From Proteobacteria bacterium DTSAM18 (GTDB lineage: Bacteria; Myxococcota_A; UBA796; GCA-2862545), in assembly GCA_028767165.1 (NCBI GenBank), contig JARACJ010000007.1, forward strand, positions 62,001-126,000: a DNA stretch of 64,000 nucleotides. Reading direction: 5' to 3'. The position numbers and the translations under genes were made by a program. Below the pieces are notes generated by a model. That model saw only the letters and a program-made list of their open reading frames with translations. It ran no database searches and was not told the DNA's origin. Shown one piece after another: positions 52,193-60,531 of this stretch; within the stretch, counting starts at the first letter, position 1; each line of letters begins with the position of its first letter.

Positions 52193-52611
52193 GGAGCCTG
52201 CTGCGCCGGGGCCGTACGCCAGGCCTCGAACAGCGCGGCGTGAGGCCCTTCGAGTACGCTCTGGGCCAGCTCCCGTGCGACGGGCTCCGGCAGCAGCGAC
52301 AGGTGGCGTGCGGTGACCTTCGCGAGCGCGGGCGTGGCCGGATCGAGCGCCCAGCGCCTCAGCTGGTCGAGGGGCGGCTGTGGCAGCTGGGCGAGGCAGG
52401 TGGCGGCCCGCAGCGGCAGCCACGGGGGCAGCTCGGCGTGCTCGACCACCTCGGTCAGGGCCTCGGCCGGGGAGGGCAGGGCCTGCTCCAGGGAAGCGCA
52501 GTCCGCCAGGGGATGACGAGGCTGCAGAGCGTCGATGACCGTCTGCGCCGGCACGGAGGGCTGCCAGGGGCCGGCAATAGCGAGGGTTGGGAGCAGGAGT
52601 ACGGTGAGCAT
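52189..52611 (-). CDS. Small exported helical protein
   Basis: A 140-residue protein with a signal peptide (MLTVLLLPTLAIAGP) and a Leu/Pro/Ala-rich helical mature part (PPWLPLRAATCLAQLPQPPL) with HEAT-like helix pairs. It is the first gene of a pair with the lipoprotein downstream (ATGA overlap). It is divergent from a membrane protein gene at 52775. No family recognised. Confidence 0.62.
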   Translation of the reverse strand: MLTVLLLPTLAIAGPWQPSVPAQTVIDALQPRHPLADCASLEQALPSPAEALTEVVEHAELPPWLPLRAATCLAQLPQPPLDQLRRWALDPATPALAKVTARHLSLLPEPVARELAQSVLEGPHAALFEAWRTAPAQQAP

Positions 52612-52717
52612 GGGCCTGTAGTGGTCTTTGGACTGGGTTCCGGGTATCACAGGAGAACCTTCCCGGAAAACGCCTTTGGCTTCAGGTGGAAGAAGCGGAA
52701 ATCGATAGGGAAAGTCC

Positions 52718-52748
52718 TTACCCCCCTCGGGGTTTTCCTCACTATGAT
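52718..52748 (+). promoter_or_regulatory. Candidate promoter for the 52775 gene
   Basis: A good -10 TATGAT (52743-52748) lies 27 bases before the TTG start, with only a weak -35 (TTACCC, 19 bases upstream). Confidence 0.3.
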
Positions 52749-52774
52749 GTCGTGACAAGAACGGAGCGCGTCTC

Positions 52775-53290
52775 TTGCCGGATCCTACTATCCGCAACAC
52801 GGAGCTGTTCCAGACCTACTACCGGGCCGTGCGACGAAAGCGACGCATCCTGGTGACGATCGGTCTGGGAGTGCTGGCGTGGGGACTGGTGGCCCTCGGG
52901 TTCCCGGCCCAGGATGAGGCGGTGGAGCTTGCCAAGTATGGCATCGCCGTCACCGGCATCGGCCTGGCCGGCGTGTTCTTCGGCGTCGCCATGATGCCCG
53001 ATCGTCGTGCTCGCACGCTGCAGATCCTGCTCGACGCCCCCGAGCAGGTCGTGTGGGCCTTCGTGCCGCCCTGGGTGGCGCAGCATGCCACTCCCACCGC
53101 CTTCCTGTGCGTGGGCACGGCCACCGGCGAGCGAACCTGGATGGCCATCCGCGTGCGGGATGCCCAGCCGATCCTGCAGTGGATCGAGAAGCACATCCCC
53201 TGGGCCGACATCGGCGACACCGAGGCCCGTGTGCAGGCCTTCGGCACGGTGCCTCCCTGGGAGCGGATGGTGTCCTCCTACGAGGACTGA
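52775..53290 (+). CDS. Two-helix membrane protein with cytosolic domain
   Basis: A 171-residue protein. A basic N-terminus (YRAVRRKRR) is followed by two hydrophobic helices (about 25-43 and 55-73). The C-terminal soluble domain has LLDAPEQVVWAFV, CVGTATGERTWMAIRV and ILQWIEKHIPWA. The start is TTG 52775 with GGAG nine bases upstream. No family is recognised with confidence. It converges on the phosphatase-superfamily gene with two bases between the stops. Confidence 0.68.
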   Translation: MPDPTIRNTELFQTYYRAVRRKRRILVTIGLGVLAWGLVALGFPAQDEAVELAKYGIAVTGIGLAGVFFGVAMMPDRRARTLQILLDAPEQVVWAFVPPWVAQHATPTAFLCVGTATGERTWMAIRVRDAQPILQWIEKHIPWADIGDTEARVQAFGTVPPWERMVSSYED

Positions 53291-53292
53291 GA

Positions 53293-54861
53293 TCACGGCG
53301 CTCCGGCCGTCTGGTCCTCGGCCAGGCTGGCCTCGGAGGGGGCGTCACGGATCGGGATGGGGGCTCCGGGAGGCTCCACCGGGTGCAGCTGCCCGTCCCG
53401 GAGCACGGCGCGCCGAGGTGGACCGTAGAGCATGTTGGTGACCGGTCGCGCGGGGGCCGGTGAGGTGGTCCAGGGGGCCCCCGGAAACGGCGGCAGTCCC
53501 AGCGCATCGGCCAGGGTGGCGCCGAGGTCCTGCAGGCTGCGTCCCGCCTCGGGGGAGGTGGGTCCGATCCACCACCAGGGCACGACGGTCACGGACGGGT
53601 GCAGGGTGTGGCCGTGCTCGAGGCCGTCCTCGCCCAGGCTCTCCCCGTGGTCGGCGGTGATCACCACCACCGTGTCGTCGGGCAGATCGTCGAGGGCCTG
53701 CTGCAGGTCGGCGAGGAGGGTCGTGGCGACGTCCGTGTAGGCCTGCCGGAAGCACGCGTGGCCCTCGGGCGTGCTCCACCAGGGATCCGCGAGCATGGCC
53801 TCGCGGGTGCGGCCGGCGGTGAGGATCTCCGGGGCGCAGGAGGCCGCCTCGTAGGGCAGGTGCAGATCCATCAGGTGCACCCAGGTGAAGCGGGAGCCCC
53901 GAAGGTCTCCCACTGCGGATGCGAGCAGCTCGTCGGCGTGGCGAGGCGAGGTGGTGACGAGGCCCGGCCACCGGGCGGCGGTGGGGACGGAGCGTCCGTG
54001 GGCGGTGCGGGGACGGGGCAGGCCGTGGGTGGCGGCGAACCACGGGTGGGAGACCCGCTCGAAGCCCTGCAGCAGGCCGTAGCCGGCCCCGGTGAAGACG
54101 TTGCCCGCGCTCCATGCCGACGTGCGGTAGCCCGCTCGGGCGAAGTGCTCGGCGAGGCGGGGCAGATCGGGATCCACGGCCGTGAAGCCACTGCCGTCCC
54201 GGGATCCACCGTGCAGGTCCGGGTCCGCACCGGTGAAGGCGGAGCCGAGGCTGCCGAGGGTCCAGGGCGCGGGGGCCACGGCCACGCCGTGGGTGGCCCC
54301 GAGGGCATCGAAGGCCTGTGGGGGCCAGGCGTCGGCGCGCAGGCAGTCCACGGTGATCACCAGCACGTCCGGCTGGGGACCGGGTGGGGGAGGGAGCGTC
54401 AGCAGGGTGGCGCCGGCCACGGGCACCCAGGGGCCGACGGCGCGATGGCGCAGTGCGAGGGCCGCGAGGGTGGCGAGGTCGACGAGCCAGGGGAGCACAG
54501 GCGGCAGCGCGGGCCAGGCCAGTGCACTGACGTGCACCCCCAGGGGGAGCGCAAGCCAGGCGGTGGCGGCCGGGCGGAGGAGCGCGGCGAGGGCGAGGAG
54601 CCCGGCGGCGAGCCACCAGGGAGCCCAGGGCAGGCCGTCGAGGCCCCACAGGGACCAGGTGATCAGTGCGGCCAGGAGGGCCCTCGCCCGCGGTGGGCTC
54701 CACCGGTGTCGCGTGATCCACCACAGGCCCGCCCATGCCGCGCCACCGATCCAGAGGTCGGCCGCGCGGGGCTGGCCGCCGCTGAGCCAGGGCAGCGCCA
54801 GATCCGTGAGGGCGAGGACGGCGAGCCAGCTGTCGTGGCCTGTGCGGGGAGGACGGGTCAT
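53293..54861 (-). CDS. Membrane-anchored alkaline phosphatase-superfamily (sulfatase-like) protein
   Basis: A 522-residue protein with several hydrophobic helices in the first ~165 residues, then a sulfatase/phosphoethanolamine-transferase-like domain: VLVITVDCLRADAW (metal site), WVHLMDLHLPY, VVITADHGESLGEDGLEHGH. These match metal ligands of the alkaline-phosphatase superfamily. The Cys in VDCLRAD lies at strand 1, not in the canonical C-x-P-x-R sulfatase motif, so it is not a formylglycine sulfatase of the usual type. It may modify a periplasmic polymer or lipid. It lies seven bases downstream of the CoaB-Nudix gene on the same strand. Confidence 0.78.
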   Translation of the reverse strand: MTRPPRTGHDSWLAVLALTDLALPWLSGGQPRAADLWIGGAAWAGLWWITRHRWSPPRARALLAALITWSLWGLDGLPWAPWWLAAGLLALAALLRPAATAWLALPLGVHVSALAWPALPPVLPWLVDLATLAALALRHRAVGPWVPVAGATLLTLPPPPGPQPDVLVITVDCLRADAWPPQAFDALGATHGVAVAPAPWTLGSLGSAFTGADPDLHGGSRDGSGFTAVDPDLPRLAEHFARAGYRTSAWSAGNVFTGAGYGLLQGFERVSHPWFAATHGLPRPRTAHGRSVPTAARWPGLVTTSPRHADELLASAVGDLRGSRFTWVHLMDLHLPYEAASCAPEILTAGRTREAMLADPWWSTPEGHACFRQAYTDVATTLLADLQQALDDLPDDTVVVITADHGESLGEDGLEHGHTLHPSVTVVPWWWIGPTSPEAGRSLQDLGATLADALGLPPFPGAPWTTSPAPARPVTNMLYGPPRRAVLRDGQLHPVEPPGAPIPIRDAPSEASLAEDQTAGAP

Positions 54862-54867
54862 CGCCGC

Positions 54868-56406
54868 CTAGGGTAGCAGCGAACGAAGCACCGGGACCAT
54901 GCCCGTGGACCACGGTACGCTGGCGTGGCAGGCCGCCGGGGTGCGCCACGTGCCGTGGAAGGTGGGCGTGGGCTCGGGCTGCGGCGGGCCCCACAGGGTG
55001 CGCTGGAAGCAGTGGATCCGGTACACGCGCCCGCCGTAGCTGGTGTGCACCACCGTGGGCGCGGGCTCCAGGTGGGTGAGCTGCAGGCCCGTCTCCTCGT
55101 GGAGTTCCCGCAGCGCGGCCTGCTCCAGGGTCTCACCGGGCTCGATCTTGCCGCCGGGAAAGGCCCAGGTGCCCTTGGCGGGCCCCGACAGCCGCTCGCC
55201 GACCAGCAGGGCGCCGGTGGAGGCGTCCCGCAAGGCCACGCTCACGGAGTGCTGCACGTCCTCGGTGGTCCACAGGGGGGCGCGCCAGCCGTCGCGGACG
55301 GGGGTGCCGGGTGACGGGGGGAGCTGCTGCGAGGCGCCCTCCGGCAACCAGACCTTGCGGATGTCCATGGGGGCGAGCACCTGCTCGGCCCACTCCTCGA
55401 CCGGATGACCGGGAACGGGCCACACGCGGGCCCGCTGGTCGCCCATGGCCACCGCGGCGACGATGTGGCCCTTCACCAGCACGGGCACGGCCTCGGGGTG
55501 GCCGTCGGCCTCGGCGCGCAGACGGCAGACCTCCCACAGGGCGGCGTCGCGCTCGCAGCAGCCCCACCACAGCTCCCGGGCGTCCACGAGGACGGTGGCC
55601 GGCCGCTCCAGCGGATGGCCCGACGCGATGAGCTCCGCCTCGATGGAGGACGCGTCGTCCACCGTGTGGGTGACGGCCCCGAGCCAGCGGTCGAGCTGGA
55701 TCCAGCGGCGCAGGCGGCCCGCCGTGGGCATGCCTCGTGGCGGGGCCTCGCCCCGGGGCGCGGGCAGGACGACGTCGAGGACACGGCCGACGACGGTGTC
55801 CCGGGGGCCCCGGTAGTGCCAGATCTGCTGGTCGGAGATCAGGTGGAGGGGGTGCTGGCCGCCCTGCAGGTCCTTCAGGTCGTTGGCCACGGTGAAGTCG
55901 AGCTCGCAGTTGCGGCGCTGCCGTCCGGCCACGTCCAGCAGCTCCTCCGTGGTGACCCCCGACAGCAGCTTGAAGCCCACGAGGGTGCAGGCATCGCCCA
56001 CGGCCTGGCGCAGGCGGGACAGCAGCTTGGGGTTCTTGGTCATGTGGACGTACAGCTCTGGGCTCGTGGAGCGGATCTTGCCGCTGGTGGGCACGGGGCT
56101 GTAGTCGGAGACGGCGGCGGCCATGAACACGACGTCCGGCGGGTCGTCCTTGAGGGACGACAGCAGCTTTCCCTCGAGGTCGAGGAAGCTGGTGAAGGGG
56201 AGGCGTCGGACCTCCCGCGGCAACCAGTCCGGATGGGAGAGCATGGCCGACGAGCCGAGGACGGTGACGCGGCAGCCCCGGTGGACGGCCGCACGGGCCA
56301 GGGCGGCGCCCATGGAGCCCGTGGAGCTGTTGGTCAGTACCCGGACGTCGTCGATGGGCTCGCGGGTGCCGCCGGCTGTGATCAGGATGTGGGGACGTGC
56401 GCTCAT
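54868..56406 (-). CDS. CoaB-like (phosphopantothenate-cysteine ligase) and Nudix fusion protein
   Basis: A 512-residue protein. The N-terminal ~210 residues follow the CoaB domain of Coa[50 protein letters not shown]. The C-terminus has a full Nudix box ([23 protein letters not shown], about 418-440). The middle (about 220-390) is unrecognised, with a Trp/Cys motif [11 protein letters not shown] CoaB-Nudix fusion is unusual: Nudix enzymes can cleave CoA-type pyrophosphates, so a link to CoA synthesis or turnover is an inference. ATG 56406 has GGAAGG upstream. CoaC is absent, so it may not be the main CoaB. Confidence 0.82.
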   Translation of the reverse strand: MSARPHILITAGGTREPIDDVRVLTNSSTGSMGAALARAAVHRGCRVTVLGSSAMLSHPDWLPREVRRLPFTSFLDLEGKLLSSLKDDPPDVVFMAAAVSDYSPVPTSGKIRSTSPELYVHMTKNPKLLSRLRQAVGDACTLVGFKLLSGVTTEELLDVAGRQRRNCELDFTVANDLKDLQGGQHPLHLISDQQIWHYRGPRDTVVGRVLDVVLPAPRGEAPPRGMPTAGRLRRWIQLDRWLGAVTHTVDDASSIEAELIASGHPLERPATVLVDARELWWGCCERDAALWEVCRLRAEADGHPEAVPVLVKGHIVAAVAMGDQRARVWPVPGHPVEEWAEQVLAPMDIRKVWLPEGASQQLPPSPGTPVRDGWRAPLWTTEDVQHSVSVALRDASTGALLVGERLSGPAKGTWAFPGGKIEPGETLEQAALRELHEETGLQLTHLEPAPTVVHTSYGGRVYRIHCFQRTLWGPPQPEPTPTFHGTWRTPAACHASVPWSTGMVPVLRSLLP

Positions 56407-56586
56407 GGGGGCCTTCCGGGGTCTGGGAGCCTGTGTATCCGACCCGGTGTGAGGTGGCTTGTGGGCCGCCAATGGTCAGGACGCCGTCAGAGTGCATGTG
56501 GGTACTGGACCGGGGGCGCCAAATTCCCCAAACTAGCGCCGACCCGGTGTGTGCCCTGGTGGCCGCGCCTACCCTCGGAGCGTGAC

Positions 56587-57072
56587 GTGGCCGCGACCAT
56601 CTTCCTCGCGTTGGGCCTGTGGGCAGTCTGGTGGCTGCTGTCGGGCCTCACCATTCCGCTCATCGTGGCGTTCGGTGTGCTGTCCGTGCTGGTGACCGTG
56701 TGGATCTCCAGGCGGCTCGACATCGTCGACGATGAAGCGGTTCCTCTCTGGGCGAACCCCGCGCGGGCGGTGACCTACTGCGTCTGGCTGGCGTGGCAGG
56801 TCGTGCTCGCTGCCTGGGACGTCACGAAGATCGTGTGGAGCCCCTCGATGCCCCTCGATCCCCGCATGATGACCACCTCCCCGACCCAGACCACCAACGG
56901 GGGCCGGGTGGTCCACGCCAATTCCATCACCCTCACCCCCGGCACCGTCACGGTCCTGGCCAACCGCCGCAGCTTCCTCATCCATGCGCTCGACCAGGAT
57001 GCGCAGGAGGGCGTCGAGGCCGGCGACATGGACGCCAAGGTGCGCGGACTCGAGCGCGGAGGTGCCGCATGA
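56587..57072 (+). CDS. mrpE: Mrp/Mnh antiporter subunit E
   Basis: A 161-residue protein with two or three N-terminal helices (FLALGLWAVWWLLSG) and the MrpE C-terminal signature NSITLTPGTVTV. It is a peripheral-type subunit of the multi-subunit Na+/H+ (or K+/H+) antiporter. GTG 56587 has GGAG six bases upstream. It is the first gene of an operon whose genes overlap by four bases or fewer. Confidence 0.92.
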   Translation: MAATIFLALGLWAVWWLLSGLTIPLIVAFGVLSVLVTVWISRRLDIVDDEAVPLWANPARAVTYCVWLAWQVVLAAWDVTKIVWSPSMPLDPRMMTTSPTQTTNGGRVVHANSITLTPGTVTVLANRRSFLIHALDQDAQEGVEAGDMDAKVRGLERGGAA

Positions 57073-57359
57073 TGCTCCTCGTAGGGGCCATGGCCGCCGT
57101 CCTCGTCACGATGATCCTCGGCCTCGTCCGCGCGGTGCGGGGGCCCACGGTCTTCGACCGCATCCTGGCGGTCAACGCCTTCGGCACGGCCACGGTCATC
57201 TTCATCTGCCTGCACGGCTTCGTGAACGAGCGCCCGGACTTCCTGGACCTGGCGCTGGTCTACGCGCTGATGAACTTCATCGGCACCCTCGCGGTGCTCA
57301 AGTACCTGCACGCGCCCAACCTCGGCGCGCTCGCCACCGACGAGGAGGTGGACTCATGA
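57069..57359 (+). CDS. mrpF: Mrp/Mnh antiporter subunit F
   Basis: A 96-residue protein with three helices and the MrpF motif VRGPTVFDRILAVN followed by LALVYALMNFIGTLAVLKYL. GGAGG sits six bases before ATG 57069. It overlaps the mrpE stop. Confidence 0.93.
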   Translation: MMLLVGAMAAVLVTMILGLVRAVRGPTVFDRILAVNAFGTATVIFICLHGFVNERPDFLDLALVYALMNFIGTLAVLKYLHAPNLGALATDEEVDS

Positions 57360-57703
57360 TGGTCCTGTTCTGGATCGGCGCGTCCCTCGCCGCCCTCGGA
57401 GGCTTCTTCTTCGTGACCTCCGGCGTGGGCATGTACCGCTTCCCCGACTTCTTCACCCGCATCCACGCGGCGGGCATCGCCGACTCCCTCGGGGCCCTGC
57501 TGGTGATCGTGGGGCTGTCCCTGGTCGCCCTCGTGCCGCCCGAGGGCCAGGCCTTCGAGCTGTCACAGATCCTCGTGGCCGTGAAGCTGAACATCATCCT
57601 GTTCTTCCTGTGGGTCTCCGGTACCACGGCCACCCACGCGCTCGCCAAGAGCGCCTGGCTCGCCAACGTGCAGCCCTGGAAGAAGGGGGAGGAGCCCCGA
57701 TGA
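57356..57703 (+). CDS. mrpG: Mrp/Mnh antiporter subunit G
   Basis: A 115-residue protein: three helices, MYRFPDFFTRIHAAGIADSL (the MrpG/PhaG/MbhC hallmark) and ATHALAKSA near the end. Start overlaps the mrpF stop. Confidence 0.93.
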   Translation: MMVLFWIGASLAALGGFFFVTSGVGMYRFPDFFTRIHAAGIADSLGALLVIVGLSLVALVPPEGQAFELSQILVAVKLNIILFFLWVSGTTATHALAKSAWLANVQPWKKGEEPR

Positions 57704-58239
57704 CCTACGTCGACGCCTTCCTGCTCACGCTCCTCGTCATCACGGCCGTGTCCGTGGCCGGCATGCGCAACCTGTTCGCAGCGGCGGTGTTCTTCGGCAT
57801 CTACAGCCTGCTCTCCGCAGCCTGGATGACCGTCCTCGACTCCCCGGACGTGGCCTACACCGAGGCGGCCGTGGGCGCCGGCATCTCCACGGTGCTGATG
57901 CTCGCCACCCTCGGCCTCACCAGCGATCGCGAGAAGAAGGATCCCATCCTCAAGCCGCTGCCGCTGTTCATCGTGCTCGCCACCGGCATGGTGCTCCTGT
58001 ACGGCACCCTCGACATGCCCGCCTTCGGCGACCCCATGGCGCCCATCCACCAGCACGTGGCACCCCACTACCTGAACGACTCGCCCCAGGAGATCGGTGT
58101 GCCCAACATCGTCACCGCGGTCCTGGCCAGCTACCGCGGCTACGACACCATGGGTGAGACCACCGTCGTCTTCACGGCAGCGGTGGGCGTGCTCGCCATG
58201 CTGATCGGTCGTCGTCAGCGTCCCTCGGAGGCGTCATGA
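57700..58239 (+). CDS. DUF4040/MbhD-MbhE-like antiporter subunit
   Basis: A 179-residue protein. The first ~85 residues match the DUF4040 (MbhD, or MrpA C-terminal) domain: NLFAAAVFFGIYSLLSAAWM and DVAYTEAAVGAG. The rest, ending YRGYDTMGETTVVFTAAVGV, matches MbhE. In classical Mrp operons these parts sit at the C-terminus of MrpA; here they are a separate gene, as in Mbh/Mrp-like complexes. It overlaps mrpG and the next gene by four bases each. Confidence 0.85.
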   Translation: MTYVDAFLLTLLVITAVSVAGMRNLFAAAVFFGIYSLLSAAWMTVLDSPDVAYTEAAVGAGISTVLMLATLGLTSDREKKDPILKPLPLFIVLATGMVLLYGTLDMPAFGDPMAPIHQHVAPHYLNDSPQEIGVPNIVTAVLASYRGYDTMGETTVVFTAAVGVLAMLIGRRQRPSEAS

Positions 58240-58679
58240 CGGAAGACCTGATCCTGCGCGTGGTCACCAAGGTGCTCACGCCGTTCATCATGCTGTTCGC
58301 CTTCTACACCCAGTTCCACGGCGACTACGGCCCGGGCGGCGGCTTCCAGGCCGGCGTCATCCTGGCCGCGGCCTTCGTGCTCAACGCGCTCACCTTCGGC
58401 CTGCCGCAGGTGAGGAAGGCCCTGCCCGATCGCATCATGATCATCGGCACCGGCCTCGGCGTGTTGCTCTACGCCGGCACCGGCATGGTCAGCCTGTTCC
58501 GTGGCGGCAACCTGCTCGAGTACGGCGTGCTCGACCACCACAGCCCGGTCCACGGCCAGCACCTCGGCATCCTGCTGGTGGAGCTCGGCGTGGGCATCAC
58601 GGTCACGAGCGTGATGTGGGTCATCATCTCCACGTTCATGGAGCGCGCCGTGGAAGACGCGGAAGGGGGAGAGGGATGA
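58236..58679 (+). CDS. mrpB: Mrp/Mnh antiporter subunit B
   Basis: A 147-residue protein with four helices and the MnhB motif HGDYGPGGGFQAGVILAAAF. The C-terminal HGQHLGILLVELGVGITV is also typical. It follows the MbhDE-like gene with a four-base overlap. Confidence 0.93.
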   Translation: MTEDLILRVVTKVLTPFIMLFAFYTQFHGDYGPGGGFQAGVILAAAFVLNALTFGLPQVRKALPDRIMIIGTGLGVLLYAGTGMVSLFRGGNLLEYGVLDHHSPVHGQHLGILLVELGVGITVTSVMWVIISTFMERAVEDAEGGEG

Positions 58680-59032
58680 ACCTGCTCGACCACTTCAACT
58701 ACTACGTGGTGATCACGCTCATGATGGTGGGCTTCTACATCATCATGGCCCGCAACAACCTGGTGAAGAAGGTCATCGGCCTCAACATCTTCCAGGCCGC
58801 GGTCATCCTCATGTACGTGACCATGGGTCGCGTCCACGACGGCACGGCGCCCATCCTCGCGGACGGCCCCGATGTCGTGTACTCCAACCCCCTCCCTCAG
58901 GTGCTCATGCTCACGGCCATCGTGGTCGGCGTGGCCACGACGGCCCTCGGTCTGGCCCTCGTGGTCCGGATCCAGGAGAACTACGGCACCATCGAAGAGG
59001 ATGAGATTCGCGCGCTGGAGGACGCTTCATGA
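58676..59032 (+). CDS. mrpC: Mrp/Mnh antiporter subunit C (NuoK-like)
   Basis: A 118-residue NuoK-type protein with three helices, NNLVKKVIGLNIFQAAVILM, then DPLPQ-like SNPLPQVLMLTAIVVG and ATTALGLALVVRI. ATG 58676 overlaps the mrpB stop. Confidence 0.93.
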   Translation: MNLLDHFNYYVVITLMMVGFYIIMARNNLVKKVIGLNIFQAAVILMYVTMGRVHDGTAPILADGPDVVYSNPLPQVLMLTAIVVGVATTALGLALVVRIQENYGTIEEDEIRALEDAS

Positions 59033-60531
59033 GCGCTGAAACGGCGACGGACTTCTCCGCCCACCTGCCTGCGCTGGCGGTCATGGTCCCCCTGATGACG
59101 GCCCCGCTCGTCGTCATCTTCCGCAACAGCAAGGTGGCCTTCGGGCTGTCCCTGGCGGCGGCCTGGTCGGTGTTCGGGATGATCCTGAAGACCCTCATGC
59201 TCACCCTGGAGCACGGCGGCTGGGTGTACGAGCTCGGTGGCTGGAAGGCGCCGATCGGCATCGTGTACAACGTCGACACCGTCGCGGCGTTCGTGATGCT
59301 CATCGTCTCCGGCATCGGGGCCCTGGTGCTCTCCTACGCGCCGATGTCGGTGGCGCGGGAGATCCCGGAGAACCGGCAGACCCTGTTCTACTCGGCCTTC
59401 CTGCTGGCCATGACCGGCCTGCTCGGCATGACCATCACGGGCGATGCCTTCAACGTGTTCGTGTTCCTGGAGATCAGCTCCCTGGCCTCGTACACGCTGG
59501 TGGCCATGGGCAGCTCCCGCAACGGGTTCACGGCGGCCTACCGGTACCTCATCATGGGCGCCATCGGTGGCACGTTCATCCTCATCGGCATCGGCCTGAT
59601 GTACATGATGACCGGCACCCTCAACATGGCCGACTTGGCCGAGCGGTTGCCGGAAGTGGCCCACACGCGCACCATCATGGCGAGCTTCGCGTTCGTCATC
59701 GTCGGTGCCGGCCTCAAGCTGGCCCTGTGGCCCATGCACACCTGGCTGCCCAACGCCTACACCTACGCGCCGAGCGTGGCCTCTGCCTTCATCAGTGCCA
59801 CCGGCACCAAGGTGATGGTGTACGTCATGCTGCGCTTCGTGTTCGGCATCTACGGCACCGAGTTCGCGTTCACCGAGCTGTCCCTCGGGCTGCCCTTCGC
59901 GGTGTTGGGGCTCGGCGGCATCTACGCGGCGTCCACGGCGGCCATCTTCCAGACGAACTTCAAGCGCCTGCTGGCCTACAGCTCCGTCGGCCAGATCGGC
60001 TACATCGTGCTCGGCATGTCGCTGGCCACCGTCGGCGGTCTCGCCGCGGCCATCCTGCACCTGTTCAACCACGCCATCATGAAGGCGGGGCTGTTCATGG
60101 CGGCCGGGCACATCAACCACCAGGTGGGCAGCGTCCGCCTGGCCGACCTCGAGGGCATCGGACGCAAGATGCCCATCACCATGGGACTCATCGCCATCGG
60201 TGGCGCCGGTCTCATCGGTGTGCCCCTCACCGTGGGCTTCGTCTCCAAGTGGGTGCTCATCAGCGCCCTCGCGGAGCAGGACCTGTGGTGGGTGGTGGGC
60301 CTCGCCCTCGCGAGCTCCCTCCTCGCCGTGGCCTACATCTGGCGCTTCGTCGAGGTGGCCTGGATCCGTGAGCCCGCACCGGCCCTCGAGCACGTCACCG
60401 AGGTGCCCTTCTGGCTGTGGGGTCCCACGGCCGTGATGATGACCCTGAGCATCGTGTTCGGTGTGTGGGGTGCCGGTACCACCGAGGTGGCCATGGAAGC
60501 CGCGCGCATCCTGTTGGGGGTGGCAGCATGA
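59029..60531 (+). CDS. mrpD: Mrp/Mnh antiporter subunit D
   Basis: A 500-residue NuoN/NuoM-type antiporter subunit with about fourteen helices. The helix-5 Glu in VFLEISSLASYTLV, the helix-7 Lys in GLKLALWPMHTWLPNAYTYA and the helix-8 region with GTKVMVYVMLRF are in place, as is the discontinuous-helix QIGYIVLG. This is the standard D subunit of the complex. Confidence 0.94.
   Translation: MSAETATDFSAHLPALAVMVPLMTAPLVVIFRNSKVAFGLSLAAAWSVFGMILKTLMLTLEHGGWVYELGGWKAPIGIVYNVDTVAAFVMLIVSGIGALVLSYAPMSVAREIPENRQTLFYSAFLLAMTGLLGMTITGDAFNVFVFLEISSLASYTLVAMGSSRNGFTAAYRYLIMGAIGGTFILIGIGLMYMMTGTLNMADLAERLPEVAHTRTIMASFAFVIVGAGLKLALWPMHTWLPNAYTYAPSVASAFISATGTKVMVYVMLRFVFGIYGTEFAFTELSLGLPFAVLGLGGIYAASTAAIFQTNFKRLLAYSSVGQIGYIVLGMSLATVGGLAAAILHLFNHAIMKAGLFMAAGHINHQVGSVRLADLEGIGRKMPITMGLIAIGGAGLIGVPLTVGFVSKWVLISALAEQDLWWVVGLALASSLLAVAYIWRFVEVAWIREPAPALEHVTEVPFWLWGPTAVMMTLSIVFGVWGAGTTEVAMEAARILLGVAA

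Noticed and set aside
53293-54861. Formylglycine sulfatase
   Set aside because: The canonical C-x-P-x-R motif is absent; only the general alkaline-phosphatase-superfamily metal motifs are seen.
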